From Streptomyces sp. NBC_01276 (GTDB lineage: Bacteria; Actinomycetota; Actinomycetes; Streptomycetales; Streptomycetaceae): a DNA stretch of 64,000 nucleotides. Each line of letters begins with the position of its first letter. The stretch's first letter is position 1. The position numbers were made by a program, and so were the translations under genes. Shown piece by piece: positions 50,862 through 60,596 of this stretch. Below the pieces are notes generated by a model. The model did no database searches and had not been told where the DNA came from. It was given only the letters and a program-made list of their open reading frames with translations. The stretch covers positions 4,958,501 to 5,022,500 of the forward strand of contig NZ_CP108442.1 in NCBI RefSeq assembly GCF_041435355.1, in the 5' to 3' direction.

Positions 50862-51269
50862 ATGAACGACACCCTGGTGACGCTGGTGGGGTACGTGGCG
50901 ACGCAGATCGACTTCAAGGAGACGCCGGCCGGCCCGTCGGCGCGGTTCCGCTTCGCGGTGACCCCGAGGTACTTCGACCGGCGCACGGACACCTGGACGG
51001 ATGCGGCGACCAGCTTCTACACGGTCTGGGCGCGACGCGTGCTGGCACTGAACCTGGCGAGTTCCGTCTCGGTCGGGGAACCCCTCGTCGTCCACGGGCG
51101 GTTGCGGGTCCGGGAGGACCCACCCGACGGCGACGGCGTGCGGTGGTTCTCGGCCGACATCGACGCGGTGGCCGTCGGACACGACCTGAACCGCGGAACT
51201 GCCGCGTTCCGGCGGGTGGTCAAGACGGACACGCCACTGATGGGGCCTCAGAAGGCGGCGGTGGTCTGA
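50862..51269 (+). CDS. ssbB: Second single-stranded DNA-binding protein
   Basis: A 135-residue OB-fold SSB: MNDTLVTLVGYVATQIDFKE, ARFRFAVTPRYFDRRTDTWT, FYTVWARRVLALNLASSVSV and GEPLVVHGRLRVREDPPDGD. It lacks the long Gly-rich acidic-tipped tail (DDDxPF) of housekeeping SsbA, as expected for the Streptomyces SsbB paralogue needed for chromosome segregation in sporulating hyphae (from memory, SCO2683). ATG follows GGGGAGGG. Position after dynA-dynB couples septation and DNA segregation functions in one transcript. Confidence 0.9.
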   Translation: MNDTLVTLVGYVATQIDFKETPAGPSARFRFAVTPRYFDRRTDTWTDAATSFYTVWARRVLALNLASSVSVGEPLVVHGRLRVREDPPDGDGVRWFSADIDAVAVGHDLNRGTAAFRRVVKTDTPLMGPQKAAVV

Positions 51270-51337
51270 GTGTTCGAGGAGGCTAGGATTCCCCGGTACT
51301 CACGGGCACCTGGGTCATTGGCCCGAAGGGGAAGACT

Positions 51338-52792
51338 GTGTCGATTGCTGTTCCCGCGTCCTCTGCGTCCTCTGCGTCCCCCGATCCCCGCGCCTCCGCG
51401 TGGGGATCGCCGTCCCCACCCGTGGGCGGATCACCGTCCGCGTCCGCCGCGCCACCGGCCGTCGCCGCGGCCCGCGCGACGATTCCGCTTCCCGCCGGGC
51501 CCGTTGGCCCCGGAGTCGTTCCCGGGGGGCTCGCGCGGCCCGTTCCGGATCCGGGCTCGGGCGCCGGGGGCCCGGCGCGGGGGTCTGTGCGGCGGCCCCT
51601 GGCGGTCGCCCTGCTCACCGCCGCCGCCCTCGCCAGCGGACCCGGGGCCCGCGCCTCGACGGACCCGGACCCGGCCGCCGGCCGGGCGGCGGAGGGCGCG
51701 AGCGCCGTGCTGGACGGGCTGAAGACGTACGGGCAGGCGGTCCTGCGCGCCGGGGACGGTTCGGTCCGGCAGATCCCGGCCGGGCTCTACGAGATGCGGG
51801 TCGACGGCGGCGGCATGCTCCAGACCTACGGGGTCGGGATCGCGGGCTCGGCGCAGCCGCAGGCCCGGTACACGGAGAGCGGCTGGAACGGCAGCTCCCT
51901 GGCGGGCAACGCCGAGGCCGGACGGATCCGCTGGGTCCTGGAGCACTCCTATCCGCAGCACAACGACCTGGCCGGGCTCGCGAAGGAGGCCGGCGCCGGG
52001 ACGCTGACCGCGGAGAGCGCCGCCGCGGGGACCCAGGTGGCCATCTGGCGGCTGGCCGACGGCGCGCAGGTCGAGGCGGCCGACCCGGCGGCGGCGCGGC
52101 TGGCCGACTACCTCCAGCGGGAGGCGGGGCGGCTGCCGGAGCCCCCGGCCTCGTTGGACCTGGACCCCGGCCAGGTGTCCGGCCCGGTGACGGGGCCGAC
52201 CGGCAGCCGGCTCGGGCCGGTCACGGTCAGAACGGGGGCGCAGAGCGTGACCGTCACCCCGGACGCGGCGGCCGCGGCCATGGGGGTGCGCGTGGTGGAC
52301 GCCGAGGGGCGGCCGCTGGACTCCGCGGGCAACGGGAGCAGGCTCTACTTCGAGGTGCCCGCGGGCACCCCGGACGGGACGGCGTCGGTCATCGTGCAGG
52401 GCTCCACGAAGGTGCCCGTCGGGAGGGTCTTCACCAGCGGGATCCCGGCCGAGGCGCAGGTCGTGGCCGGCTCCAGCGACGCCGCGGCGACGGCCACCGC
52501 CACGGCCGTCTGGCCGCGGGGGCAGTCGTCGGCGGCGCAGGGCCCGGCGGGGACGGTGGGCACCCTGGCGGGCGCCTCGGAGGTGGCGGGCGCCGAGGCG
52601 GCCGCGACCGTCTCGCCGGAGTCCCCGGACGACGAGCGGCTGGCCACCAGCGGCAGCTCCGCCGCCACGCCGGTGATCGCCTCGCTCGCGGTGGGACTGG
52701 TGGTACTGGGAGGCATGGTGGTCCTCCTGCTGCGCAAGCGTCCGTTGGAGGGAGAGGAGGACGCAGGGGGGTCCGAGGGAGCGGAAGGCTGA
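51338..52792 (+). CDS. TQxA/thioester-domain surface protein lacking the thioester Cys
   Basis: A 484-residue exported membrane-anchored protein. An 85-residue Pro/Ala/Gly-rich N-terminus precedes a signal-like helix (RRPLAVALLTAAALASGPGA); the TQxA domain follows (LYEMRVDGGGMLQTYGVGIA, SLAGNAEAGRIRWVLEHSYP, AAAGTQVAIWRLADG), then an Ig-like domain and a C-terminal helix (VIASLAVGLVVLGGMVVLLL) with RKR stop. Family members read TYC-I-D/E where this has TYGVGI: the thioester Cys is replaced by Gly, while the partner Gln in TQVAIW remains. No thioester can form. GTG at 51338 has AGGGGAAG upstream; GTG at 51587 would remove the long N-terminus. Probably part of the dynAB-ssbB transcript. Confidence 0.82.
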   Translation: MSIAVPASSASSASPDPRASAWGSPSPPVGGSPSASAAPPAVAAARATIPLPAGPVGPGVVPGGLARPVPDPGSGAGGPARGSVRRPLAVALLTAAALASGPGARASTDPDPAAGRAAEGASAVLDGLKTYGQAVLRAGDGSVRQIPAGLYEMRVDGGGMLQTYGVGIAGSAQPQARYTESGWNGSSLAGNAEAGRIRWVLEHSYPQHNDLAGLAKEAGAGTLTAESAAAGTQVAIWRLADGAQVEAADPAAARLADYLQREAGRLPEPPASLDLDPGQVSGPVTGPTGSRLGPVTVRTGAQSVTVTPDAAAAAMGVRVVDAEGRPLDSAGNGSRLYFEVPAGTPDGTASVIVQGSTKVPVGRVFTSGIPAEAQVVAGSSDAAATATATAVWPRGQSSAAQGPAGTVGTLAGASEVAGAEAAATVSPESPDDERLATSGSSAATPVIASLAVGLVVLGGMVVLLLRKRPLEGEEDAGGSEGAEG

Positions 52793-52825
52793 TTCCGGAG
52801 CGTCGTCCCGGGGTAGGCGCAGGCA

Positions 52826-54310
52826 ATGGCTGATCAGGAACTGACCTGGCGGGGCACGGTCGCGCGGTGGGACCGGGGGCTGTTCGACGCGGTGGCCCGG
52901 CGGCACTGGCCGGGCGCCGACCGGGTGCTGCCGCGGCTCGGGCGCGCCGCCAACCACGGGGTGCTGTGGGGCGGGGCCGCCGTGGCGATCACCGTCCTCG
53001 GCTCACCGCGGGCCCGCGCGGCGGCGCTGCGCGGGATCGGCTCGCTGGCGCTGGCCTCGGCCACGATCAACACCGTCGGGAAGTGGTCGGTGCGCAGGCC
53101 CCGGCCCGTGCTGGACGGGGTTCCGGTGCTGCGGCAGCCGGCCGTGCAGCCGCGGACCACCTCGTTCCCGTCCGGGCACTCCGCCTCGGCCTTCGCCTTC
53201 GCCGCCGGTGTGGCCCTCGAATCGCCGGCGTGGGGGGCCGTACTGGTCCCCGTCGCCGCGTCGGTGGCCTTCTCGCGCGTCTACACCGGGGTGCACTACC
53301 CCTCCGACGTGGTGGTCGGGTCGGCGCTCGGGGTGGCCGCGGCGTTCGCCGTACGACGCCTCGCGCGCGAGGCCGAGCGGGCGAGGGCCGTACCGGGCGA
53401 CGAGCGCCGGGCGCCCGGGGTACCCGCCCTGCCGGACGGGGAGGGGCTCACGGTCGTGGTGAACACCGCCTCGGGCACGGCCGGGTCGGCGGGGTTCGAC
53501 GTGCTGCGCGAGCGGCTGCCCAAGGCGGAGGTCGTCGAATGTGCCGGTGAGGAGCTGGAGGCCGAGCTGGCCGCGGCCGCCGCCCGGGCCGAGGTGCTGG
53601 GGGTCTGCGGGGGTGACGGCACCGTCAACGCCGCGGCCACGGCGGCCCTGCGCGCCGGGGTGCCGCTCGCCCTGTTCCCCGGCGGCACCCTGAACCACTT
53701 CGCGCTCGACCTCGGGCTCGGCGGCGCCGAGGACACCTGCCGGGCGATCGCCGAGGGCCAGGCCGTCCGGGTCTCGGTGGGCCGGATCACCCCGACGGAC
53801 GGGTCCGGCGACGGCGCGACGCGGTACTTCCTGAACAACTTCAGCATCGGCGCCTACCCGGAGCTGCTGCGCCACCGGCTGCGCTGGGCCCCGCGGATCG
53901 GCGGCGGCCCGGCCGCCGTGCTCGCCGCCTGGCGGGTGCTGCGGGCCGAGCGGCCCGTCCGGCTCACCCTGGCCGGACGCCCCCGCAGCGTCTGGCTGCT
54001 CTTCGCGGGCAACGGCACCTACCACGGCACCGGGCCCACGCCCCGGCGCCGCGACGGGGTCGGCGAGGGCCTCCTCGACCTCCGGCTCGTCCACGGCGGA
54101 GGCCGGCCGGGCCCCCGCCTGCTGGCCGCGGCCTTCACCGGCCCGCTGAGCCGGTCCCCGCTCCACGTGGCCACCCGTCGGCACGGTCTCCGCGTCGAGG
54201 ACATCCCGCCGGGCACCCCGCTCGCCTACGACGGCGAATACGCCAAGGCGCCCGGCTCGCTCGTGCTCGCCGCGCTCCCCGACGCCCTGACCGTCTACCG
54301 CCCCCGCTGA
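52826..54310 (+). CDS. PAP2 phosphatase - diacylglycerol kinase fusion
   Basis: A 494-residue bifunctional lipid enzyme. Residues 1-190 form a PAP2 phosphatase with membrane helices and the three motifs KWSVRRPRP, SFPSGHSASAFAFAAG and SRVYTGVHYPSDVVVG. Residues about 205-494 form a diacylglycerol-kinase catalytic domain with LTVVVNTASGTAGSAG, VCGGDGTVNAAATAALRAG and LALFPGGTLNHFALDLGLG. The two halves dephosphorylate and phosphorylate lipid alcohols, perhaps recycling phosphatidic acid or undecaprenyl phosphate. ATG lies 33 bases after the preceding gene. The same fusion occurs widely in actinobacteria. Confidence 0.9.
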   Translation: MADQELTWRGTVARWDRGLFDAVARRHWPGADRVLPRLGRAANHGVLWGGAAVAITVLGSPRARAAALRGIGSLALASATINTVGKWSVRRPRPVLDGVPVLRQPAVQPRTTSFPSGHSASAFAFAAGVALESPAWGAVLVPVAASVAFSRVYTGVHYPSDVVVGSALGVAAAFAVRRLAREAERARAVPGDERRAPGVPALPDGEGLTVVVNTASGTAGSAGFDVLRERLPKAEVVECAGEELEAELAAAAARAEVLGVCGGDGTVNAAATAALRAGVPLALFPGGTLNHFALDLGLGGAEDTCRAIAEGQAVRVSVGRITPTDGSGDGATRYFLNNFSIGAYPELLRHRLRWAPRIGGGPAAVLAAWRVLRAERPVRLTLAGRPRSVWLLFAGNGTYHGTGPTPRRRDGVGEGLLDLRLVHGGGRPGPRLLAAAFTGPLSRSPLHVATRRHGLRVEDIPPGTPLAYDGEYAKAPGSLVLAALPDALTVYRPR

Positions 54311-54516
54311 CCGCCCCCGGACGGCGCCCCCGCCTCCCCGACCCGTCCGTCGGGGCCGTGCGCTTCGTAGTCGTCGGGCCCGTAGCCGCGCGGTCCGTCG
54401 CCGTCGGTTCCGAAGTCCTCGGGCCCGTAACCGTGGGGCCCGACGCCGTCCGGGCCGTCGCCCTCCGGCCCGTCCCCGTCCCCGCCCCCTGTCCCTCCGG
54501 AACACCGGCGCCCCAC
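54295..54516 (-). CDS. Possible small Gly/Asp-rich repeat protein
   Basis: A 73-codon frame from GTG encodes DGDGPEGDGPDGVGPHGYGP and related GPDG/GYGPDD units. Third positions are almost all G or C, as in real genes here. It begins four bases after the stop of the next small gene upstream (54520) and overlaps the 3' end of the convergent PAP2-kinase gene by 16 bases. There is no ribosome site. It may be a separate small protein, a detached tail of its neighbour, or a frame artefact of repetitive DNA. Confidence 0.35.
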   Translation of the reverse strand: MGRRCSGGTGGGDGDGPEGDGPDGVGPHGYGPEDFGTDGDGPRGYGPDDYEAHGPDGRVGEAGAPSGGGQRGR

Positions 54517-54519
54517 CGC

Positions 54520-54804
54520 TCAGGCGGCCCCCGCACCCCGACCGGTGTCGAGGATGCCGGCTCCGACGCCGCCCGGGGGCCCTGCCGACCACGCCGGGCG
54601 CGGGTTCCGCGGTGCCTTCGGGGTCTGCTCGGGCAGCCACGTGTGCCCGACGTCCGTGCGCCACGGGGAACCGGGGCTCGGCGGGCGCTCCCGTGTGGGA
54701 GGGGCCGGCCCCACGACGTACCGGCCGCCGACGAACCAGCCGGGGATCCGCGCGAACCGGCCGCGCCACGCGCGCGACCCGTCGTCGCGCGCCGGCGGCT
54801 CCAT
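54520..54804 (-). CDS. Small conserved-looking protein of unknown function
   Basis: A 94-residue frame, MEPPARDDGSRAWRGRFARI, PGWFVGGRYVVGPAPPTRER, then SPWRTDVGHTWLPEQTPKAP and a Gly-rich end. Codon third positions are nearly all G/C over its whole length, while the overlapping plus-strand frame has no such bias, so I take it as coding. It is rich in Trp, Arg and Pro, with no signal peptide or membrane helix. GCAGGTG directly precedes ATG. It is divergent from ettA, 165 bases away. No family recognised. Confidence 0.55.
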   Translation of the reverse strand: MEPPARDDGSRAWRGRFARIPGWFVGGRYVVGPAPPTRERPPSPGSPWRTDVGHTWLPEQTPKAPRNPRPAWSAGPPGGVGAGILDTGRGAGAA

Positions 54805-54969
54805 CACCTGCGGGAACGGGTCGAGGAGCGGCTGTCGGCGTTGGCGGTCGGTCCCCCTCCGGTCCGTGCCCAGGTCAGGGCCCCGGGACCATACGCGTTT
54901 CCCCCGGGGGATGGACGTACGGCAGTATGGGGTGTATCTGCCCACCATCGATCTGCCGGACGGTTTCTC

Positions 54970-56634
<1,665 letters not shown>

Positions 56635-56643
56635 GCCGAGACC

Positions 56644-57099
56644 ATGGCCAGACACCACTACCGGTGCCCCCTCCGCTGGGCGGACATGGATGCCTTCGGG
56701 CACGTCAACAACGTGGTCTTCCTCCGTTACCTGGAGGAGGCCCGCATCGACTTCATGTTCCGTCTGGCGCCGGGGGAGGGCAGCGACTCGTTCACGGGCG
56801 GCTCCGTCGTGGCCCGTCACGAGATCGACTACAAGCTGCCCCTCGTGCACCGGCACGAGCCGGTGCTCATCGAGTCCTGGGTGACCCGGATAGGCGCCGC
56901 GTCCCTGACCATCCGCTACGAGGTGAAGGACGAGGCGACGGCCGACGCTCCCGAGACGGTGTACGTCCGGGCCGAGACCGTGGTCGTGCCCTACAACCTC
57001 GCCGAGGGGCGGCCCCGCCGCATCACGGCCGAGGAGCGGCACTTCCTGGAGCAGTACCTCGACGCGCCCGCGGCGGCCGAAGGGCGCCTCGCGGCATGA
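56644..57099 (+). CDS. Acyl-CoA thioesterase, 4HBT hot-dog family
   Basis: A 151-residue single hot-dog enzyme: YRCPLRWADMDAFGHVNNVV with the catalytic Asp, FLRYLEEARIDFMFRL, ARHEIDYKLPLVHRHEPVLI and YVRAETVVVPYNLAEGRPRR. It is of the 4-hydroxybenzoyl-CoA/YbgC type and would hydrolyse an unspecified acyl-CoA. The start lies nine bases after ettA, and the stop overlaps the next start (ATGA), so ettA, this gene and the next are one transcription unit. Confidence 0.9.
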   Translation: MARHHYRCPLRWADMDAFGHVNNVVFLRYLEEARIDFMFRLAPGEGSDSFTGGSVVARHEIDYKLPLVHRHEPVLIESWVTRIGAASLTIRYEVKDEATADAPETVYVRAETVVVPYNLAEGRPRRITAEERHFLEQYLDAPAAAEGRLAA

Positions 57100-57815
57100 A
57101 CGAGCAGCTGCACTTCGCCGACTCCGGGGAGGCGGCGGACCTCGCCGCCTTCCTGGGCCGGCTGGTGCACTACGACCGCGCCGCCGCCGTCCGCGTCCAG
57201 GCGCGGGCGGGCGGCGGGGCGCTCGCCGTCTTCGGGAGGCCGCCGTCCTTCGACGTCCTGGCCGTCCGCACGGCACGGCTCGCCGCACCCCTCACCACCC
57301 CGCTGGACGTGACCGTGTCCGCCGGCGAGCTGCTGGAGGCGGTCGACGAGACCGGCGCCGGACTCCTCGTCCCCGGACCCGTCACCGGCCCGCCCTGGGC
57401 CGGGGTGCTCCCGCCGCACGGCGGCTGGCAGCCCGTGCCGGGGCTGCCCGCGCCCGAGGCGGTACGGGCGGCCGTTGCCGCCGCCGTCGCCGAGTTCCGG
57501 GCCCGCGACGAGGCCCTGCCCCCGCAGCACCGCACCCGGTCCGAGCGGGACCGCATCGGCCGCGAGATCTGGTCGCGCACGCTGGGTGACACCGACCTCC
57601 CGCTGCGCGCCGTGCACGCCGCCCAGTCCCTGGGTTTCCTGCGGCCGGTACGGGCCACCGTCCCGCCGGCCACCACCCCCGTCGGCACCCCCACGCCGGT
57701 GGCGCTGTTCGCCTCCGGCGGCTGGCTGCGGCTGGCCACGCCCTACGGCTCCGTCGCCACCCGGCGTCCCGGCCGGACCGGCGGGCTGGGCGCCCTCCAG
57801 GTACGGCCGGTCTGA
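57096..57815 (+). CDS. Conserved hypothetical protein in the ettA operon
   Basis: A 239-residue soluble protein: MNEQLHFADSGEAADLAAFL, GRLVHYDRAAAVRVQARAGG and ALAVFGRPPSFDVLAVRTAR at the N-terminus, then an Ala-rich helix and RTRSERDRIGREIWSRTLGD, ending ASGGWLRLATPYGSVATRRP. It is found next to ettA in other Streptomyces, as far as I recall, without an assigned function. There is no signal, membrane helix or recognisable catalytic motif. The ATG overlaps the thioesterase stop, indicating coupling. Confidence 0.8.
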   Translation: MNEQLHFADSGEAADLAAFLGRLVHYDRAAAVRVQARAGGGALAVFGRPPSFDVLAVRTARLAAPLTTPLDVTVSAGELLEAVDETGAGLLVPGPVTGPPWAGVLPPHGGWQPVPGLPAPEAVRAAVAAAVAEFRARDEALPPQHRTRSERDRIGREIWSRTLGDTDLPLRAVHAAQSLGFLRPVRATVPPATTPVGTPTPVALFASGGWLRLATPYGSVATRRPGRTGGLGALQVRPV

Positions 57816-57822
57816 ACGCGCG

Positions 57823-57838
57823 GCCGGGGCGTCCCGGC
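57823..57838. terminator. Weak hairpin between the ettA operon and the globin gene
   Basis: GCCGGG-GCGT-CCCGGC lies in the 22-base gap between two convergent stop codons. The stem is only six bases, so termination there is uncertain. Confidence 0.3.
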
Positions 57839-58242
57839 TAACCCGCGGTGTTGATCATCGAGGCGGCCGCGTAGGTCAGGTACCGCCACAGCTGCGCCTC
57901 GTGCGCCGGCGCCAGGCCCAGCTCGTCCACCGCGACCCGCATGTGCGCGAGCCACGCGTCGTGCGCGGCCGCGTCCACCTGGAACGGGGCGTGCCGCATG
58001 CGCAGGCGCGGGTGGCCGCGGTGGTCGCTGTACGTCGTCGGACCGCCCCAGTACTGCATCAGGAAGAGCGCGAACCGCTCCTCCGCGGGCCCGAGGTCCT
58101 CCTCCGGGTACATCGGACGCAGCAGCGGGTCCCCCGCGACCCCCTGGTAGAAGCGGTGGACCAGACGGCGGAAGGTCTCCTCGCCGCCCACCTGCTCGTA
58201 GAAGGTCGTCTCCTGGACCGTGCTCTGCGGATCGTCATTCAC
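57838..58242 (-). CDS. glbO: Truncated globin, group II (trHbO-like)
   Basis: A 134-residue haem protein: TFYEQVGGEETFRRLVHRFY, MYPEEDLGPAEERFALFLMQ, then YWGGPTTYSDHRGHPRLRMR followed by H. The YWGGP and RGHPRLRMRH signature is diagnostic of group II truncated haemoglobins; the last His is the proximal haem ligand and Tyr/Trp in the distal pocket bind oxygen. Roles proposed for the family are oxygen/NO chemistry at low oxygen. Convergent with the ettA operon; divergent from the methyltransferase gene by about 110 bases. Confidence 0.92.
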   Translation of the reverse strand: MNDDPQSTVQETTFYEQVGGEETFRRLVHRFYQGVAGDPLLRPMYPEEDLGPAEERFALFLMQYWGGPTTYSDHRGHPRLRMRHAPFQVDAAAHDAWLAHMRVAVDELGLAPAHEAQLWRYLTYAAASMINTAG

Positions 58243-58353
58243 CCGACCATCGTCTCAGACGCCCGGACGGAGGACCCCGGTCCTAGGACTTCGGATGCCC
58301 GCCCGCGGGGGCGAGGGGTCGCACCCGGAGGCCGCCCGCAGCACAGTGGAGAC

Positions 58354-59409
58354 ATGGGCACGGGCGGCACGGGCGCTCACGCGTCACGCACTCCACGCGA
58401 TCCCCGCACACCCCGCACCCCGCCGGGCGGCCCGGCGGCACGGGACCTGCGGGCGACCGCGCACGCCGCCCAGGTACGGGAGCTCACCGCCGCGGGCGCG
58501 CTGGAGGACCCGGCCTGGCGGGCGGCCTTCGCGGCCGTGCCCCGGCACCTCTTCGTGCCGTACTTCTGGACCGGCCGGGGCGCCGGGCACGAACGGCTGT
58601 GGGGCGAGGACCCCGATCCGGTACGGCGGGCCCGCTGGCTGCGCGGGGTGTACACGGACGCCCCCCTGGCGACGCGGCTGCGCGACGGCGAGCTGGTCTC
58701 CTCCAGCAGCCAGCCCTCCCTGATGGCGAAGATGCTGGAGAGCCTGGAGGTGCGCGACGGGGACGACGTGCTGGAGATCGGCGCGGGGACCGGCTACAAC
58801 GCCGCGCTGCTGTGCCACCGGATCGGCGAGGAGCACGTCACCACGGTGGACCTCGACGAGGAGATCACCGAGGCGGCGCGGGCCCATCTGGCCCTGCTCG
58901 GATACCGGCCGACGGTGGTCACCGGGGACGGCGCGCGCGGCTGCCCCGCGCGGGCCCCCTTCGACCGGATCCTGGTGACCTGCACCCTGCCGCTGATCCC
59001 GCACGCCTGGCTGGGCCAGTGCCGGCCGGGGGCGCGGATCCTGGCGCCCCTGTCGACCGGGCTGATCGCCCTCACGGTCCGGGACGCCGACTTCGCCGAG
59101 GGCCGCTTCCTGCACACCTCCGCCTACTTCGTCCCGCTGCGCGGGGCCACGGCCTCACCGCTGCCCGCGGGGGCCACGGGACCGCTGCACGGGGTGCCGT
59201 ACGAGATGGTGGAGAACGAGCGCTTCCAGTTCCTGCTGATCCTGACCGCGGGCGTGCTGCACCCGCGCGAGGCGCTGGACCTGTGGCGCCGCGAGGGCCG
59301 GCCGCCGCGCGAGCGGTTCGGCGTCACCGTCACCGCCGAGGGCCAGTGGTCCTGGCTCGACGATCCCCAGGGGCCCTACGTGTGGCCCCTGGGGGAGGCC
59401 GTCGGATAG
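58354..59409 (+). CDS. PCMT-like SAM-dependent methyltransferase
   Basis: A 351-residue protein with a protein-L-isoaspartate O-methyltransferase-type core: VPRHLFVPYFWTG, LVSSSSQPSLMAKMLESLEV (substrate loop) and SAM motif DDVLEIGAGTGYNAALLCHR, then TVDLDEEITEAARAHLALLG and FDRILVTCTLPLIPHAWLGQ. About 110 extra C-terminal residues distinguish it from PCMT (about 210 residues) and resemble the longer actinobacterial group used in protein repair or lanthipeptide modification. No precursor peptide lies nearby. ATG at 58354 follows GTGGAG closely. The gene ends three bases from the convergent FHA gene. Confidence 0.85.
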   Translation: MGTGGTGAHASRTPRDPRTPRTPPGGPAARDLRATAHAAQVRELTAAGALEDPAWRAAFAAVPRHLFVPYFWTGRGAGHERLWGEDPDPVRRARWLRGVYTDAPLATRLRDGELVSSSSQPSLMAKMLESLEVRDGDDVLEIGAGTGYNAALLCHRIGEEHVTTVDLDEEITEAARAHLALLGYRPTVVTGDGARGCPARAPFDRILVTCTLPLIPHAWLGQCRPGARILAPLSTGLIALTVRDADFAEGRFLHTSAYFVPLRGATASPLPAGATGPLHGVPYEMVENERFQFLLILTAGVLHPREALDLWRREGRPPRERFGVTVTAEGQWSWLDDPQGPYVWPLGEAVG

Positions 59410-59412
59410 CGG

Positions 59413-60552
59413 CTACGGCCGGCCGCGGCGGACGGTGATGGTGGTCCAGGCCCCCACGTGGACCCGGTCGCCGTCGGCGAGCGGGACCGGGACGTACGGC
59501 TGGATCGGTTCCTCACCGCCGTTGATGGTGGTCCCGTTGGTGGAGTTCTGGTCCACCACGGCCCAGCCGCCGTCGGGCTGCTGCACCAGCACGGCGTGCT
59601 GGTGGGAGACGCCCGGGTCCTCCGGGGGCACCGACAGGTCGACGTCCGGGGACTCGCCCGTCGAGGCGCGGCGGCGGCCGATGGTGATCTGGCCGCCGGC
59701 GAGCGGGAGGTGCTGCTCCGGGGAGTACGCGGGCAGGTTGAGCCCGGCCGCCTCGGGGCCGCTGCGCTGCATCATCGCCATGAAGTACGAGCGGTCGGGG
59801 CCGATCGTCGCCGTCCAGGAGCCGGTGCCGTTCTGGGGCGGGGAAGGCTGCTGGGGCTGCTGCGCCTGCTGGGGCTGGTACTCGTGCTGCGGCGGGGCGG
59901 GCTGCCGGACCGGCTGCTGCGGGTACTCCGGCGGCGGCGGGGGCTGCTGGTAGTGCGGCTGCTGGTACTCCTGGTGCACCGGCTGCGGCTGCACCGGCTG
60001 CGCCGGCGGGGGTTGCACCGGCTGCGGCTGCCGCTCGGAGGCGGGCGGCGGCAGCAGCCAGTCGTCCTCGCCCTGGAGCGGCTCGGCGGGGCGGTTGACC
60101 CGCGAGGGCCGGGAGCCCTGGTAGTCGAAGTGGTCCTGTGAGTACACCGGCTGGGGCGGCGCCGGGGGCGGGGGCGGCGGGGTGCCCGCGCCCGTTCCCG
60201 CGCCGATCGCCTGGCCCTGGTTCTGGCCCTGGCCGACGGCATTGCCCGGACCGCCGTTGGGGCCGCCGTTGGGGCCGCTGTTCGGGCCGCCGTCCGGGGC
60301 CGAGGCGTACGGGGTCGCGCTGCGCGTCAGGAAGTTGTACCGGCACTCCTCGCAGAACGGCGCCATGGCCTCGCGCGGGGTCCGGCACTGCGGGCACAGC
60401 TCGGCCTGGGCGGTCGGCTCACCCGAGGTGGGAGGGTAGCCGTAGCCGTAGGAGGGCGCCGCGGGGGTGCCCGTAGGGGCAGCCATGCGGTGGCCGCAGA
60501 CCTCGCACCAGTCGTCGGAGGCGGACTGGTGCCCGTTCGGGCAGGTCGGCAT
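59413..60552 (-). CDS. FHA-domain protein with N-terminal zinc ribbons
   Basis: A 379-residue protein. Residues 1-75 contain two CxxC pairs (MPTCPNGHQSASDDWCEVCG and LCPQCRTPREAMAPFCEECR), i.e. zinc ribbons. About 75-255 is a disordered Gly/Asn then Pro/Gln-rich linker. The C-terminal FHA domain has GGQITIGRRRAS, VSHQHAVLVQQ and VVDQNSTNGTTING, the residues that bind phosphothreonine. It would read the output of a Ser/Thr kinase. ATG at 60552 has GGGGGAAG upstream. Last gene of the kinase-PP2C-VWA-FHA series, 44 bases after the VWA gene. Confidence 0.88.
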   Translation of the reverse strand: MPTCPNGHQSASDDWCEVCGHRMAAPTGTPAAPSYGYGYPPTSGEPTAQAELCPQCRTPREAMAPFCEECRYNFLTRSATPYASAPDGGPNSGPNGGPNGGPGNAVGQGQNQGQAIGAGTGAGTPPPPPPAPPQPVYSQDHFDYQGSRPSRVNRPAEPLQGEDDWLLPPPASERQPQPVQPPPAQPVQPQPVHQEYQQPHYQQPPPPPEYPQQPVRQPAPPQHEYQPQQAQQPQQPSPPQNGTGSWTATIGPDRSYFMAMMQRSGPEAAGLNLPAYSPEQHLPLAGGQITIGRRRASTGESPDVDLSVPPEDPGVSHQHAVLVQQPDGGWAVVDQNSTNGTTINGGEEPIQPYVPVPLADGDRVHVGAWTTITVRRGRP

Positions 60553-60596
60553 CGCGGCGCTTCCCCCTTCTCCCTGCGTCAAGGCGTCAGGTCTTC

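Noticed and set aside
54358..54969. In-frame upstream extension of ettA by about 200 codons
   Set aside because: The extension lacks third-position GC bias and EttA homologues begin at (M/L)AEYIYTM; the TTG at 54970 gives exactly the family length.
58354..59409. Lanthipeptide-associated methyltransferase
   Set aside because: The PCMT-like fold matches, but no lanthionine synthetase or precursor peptide gene is adjacent.
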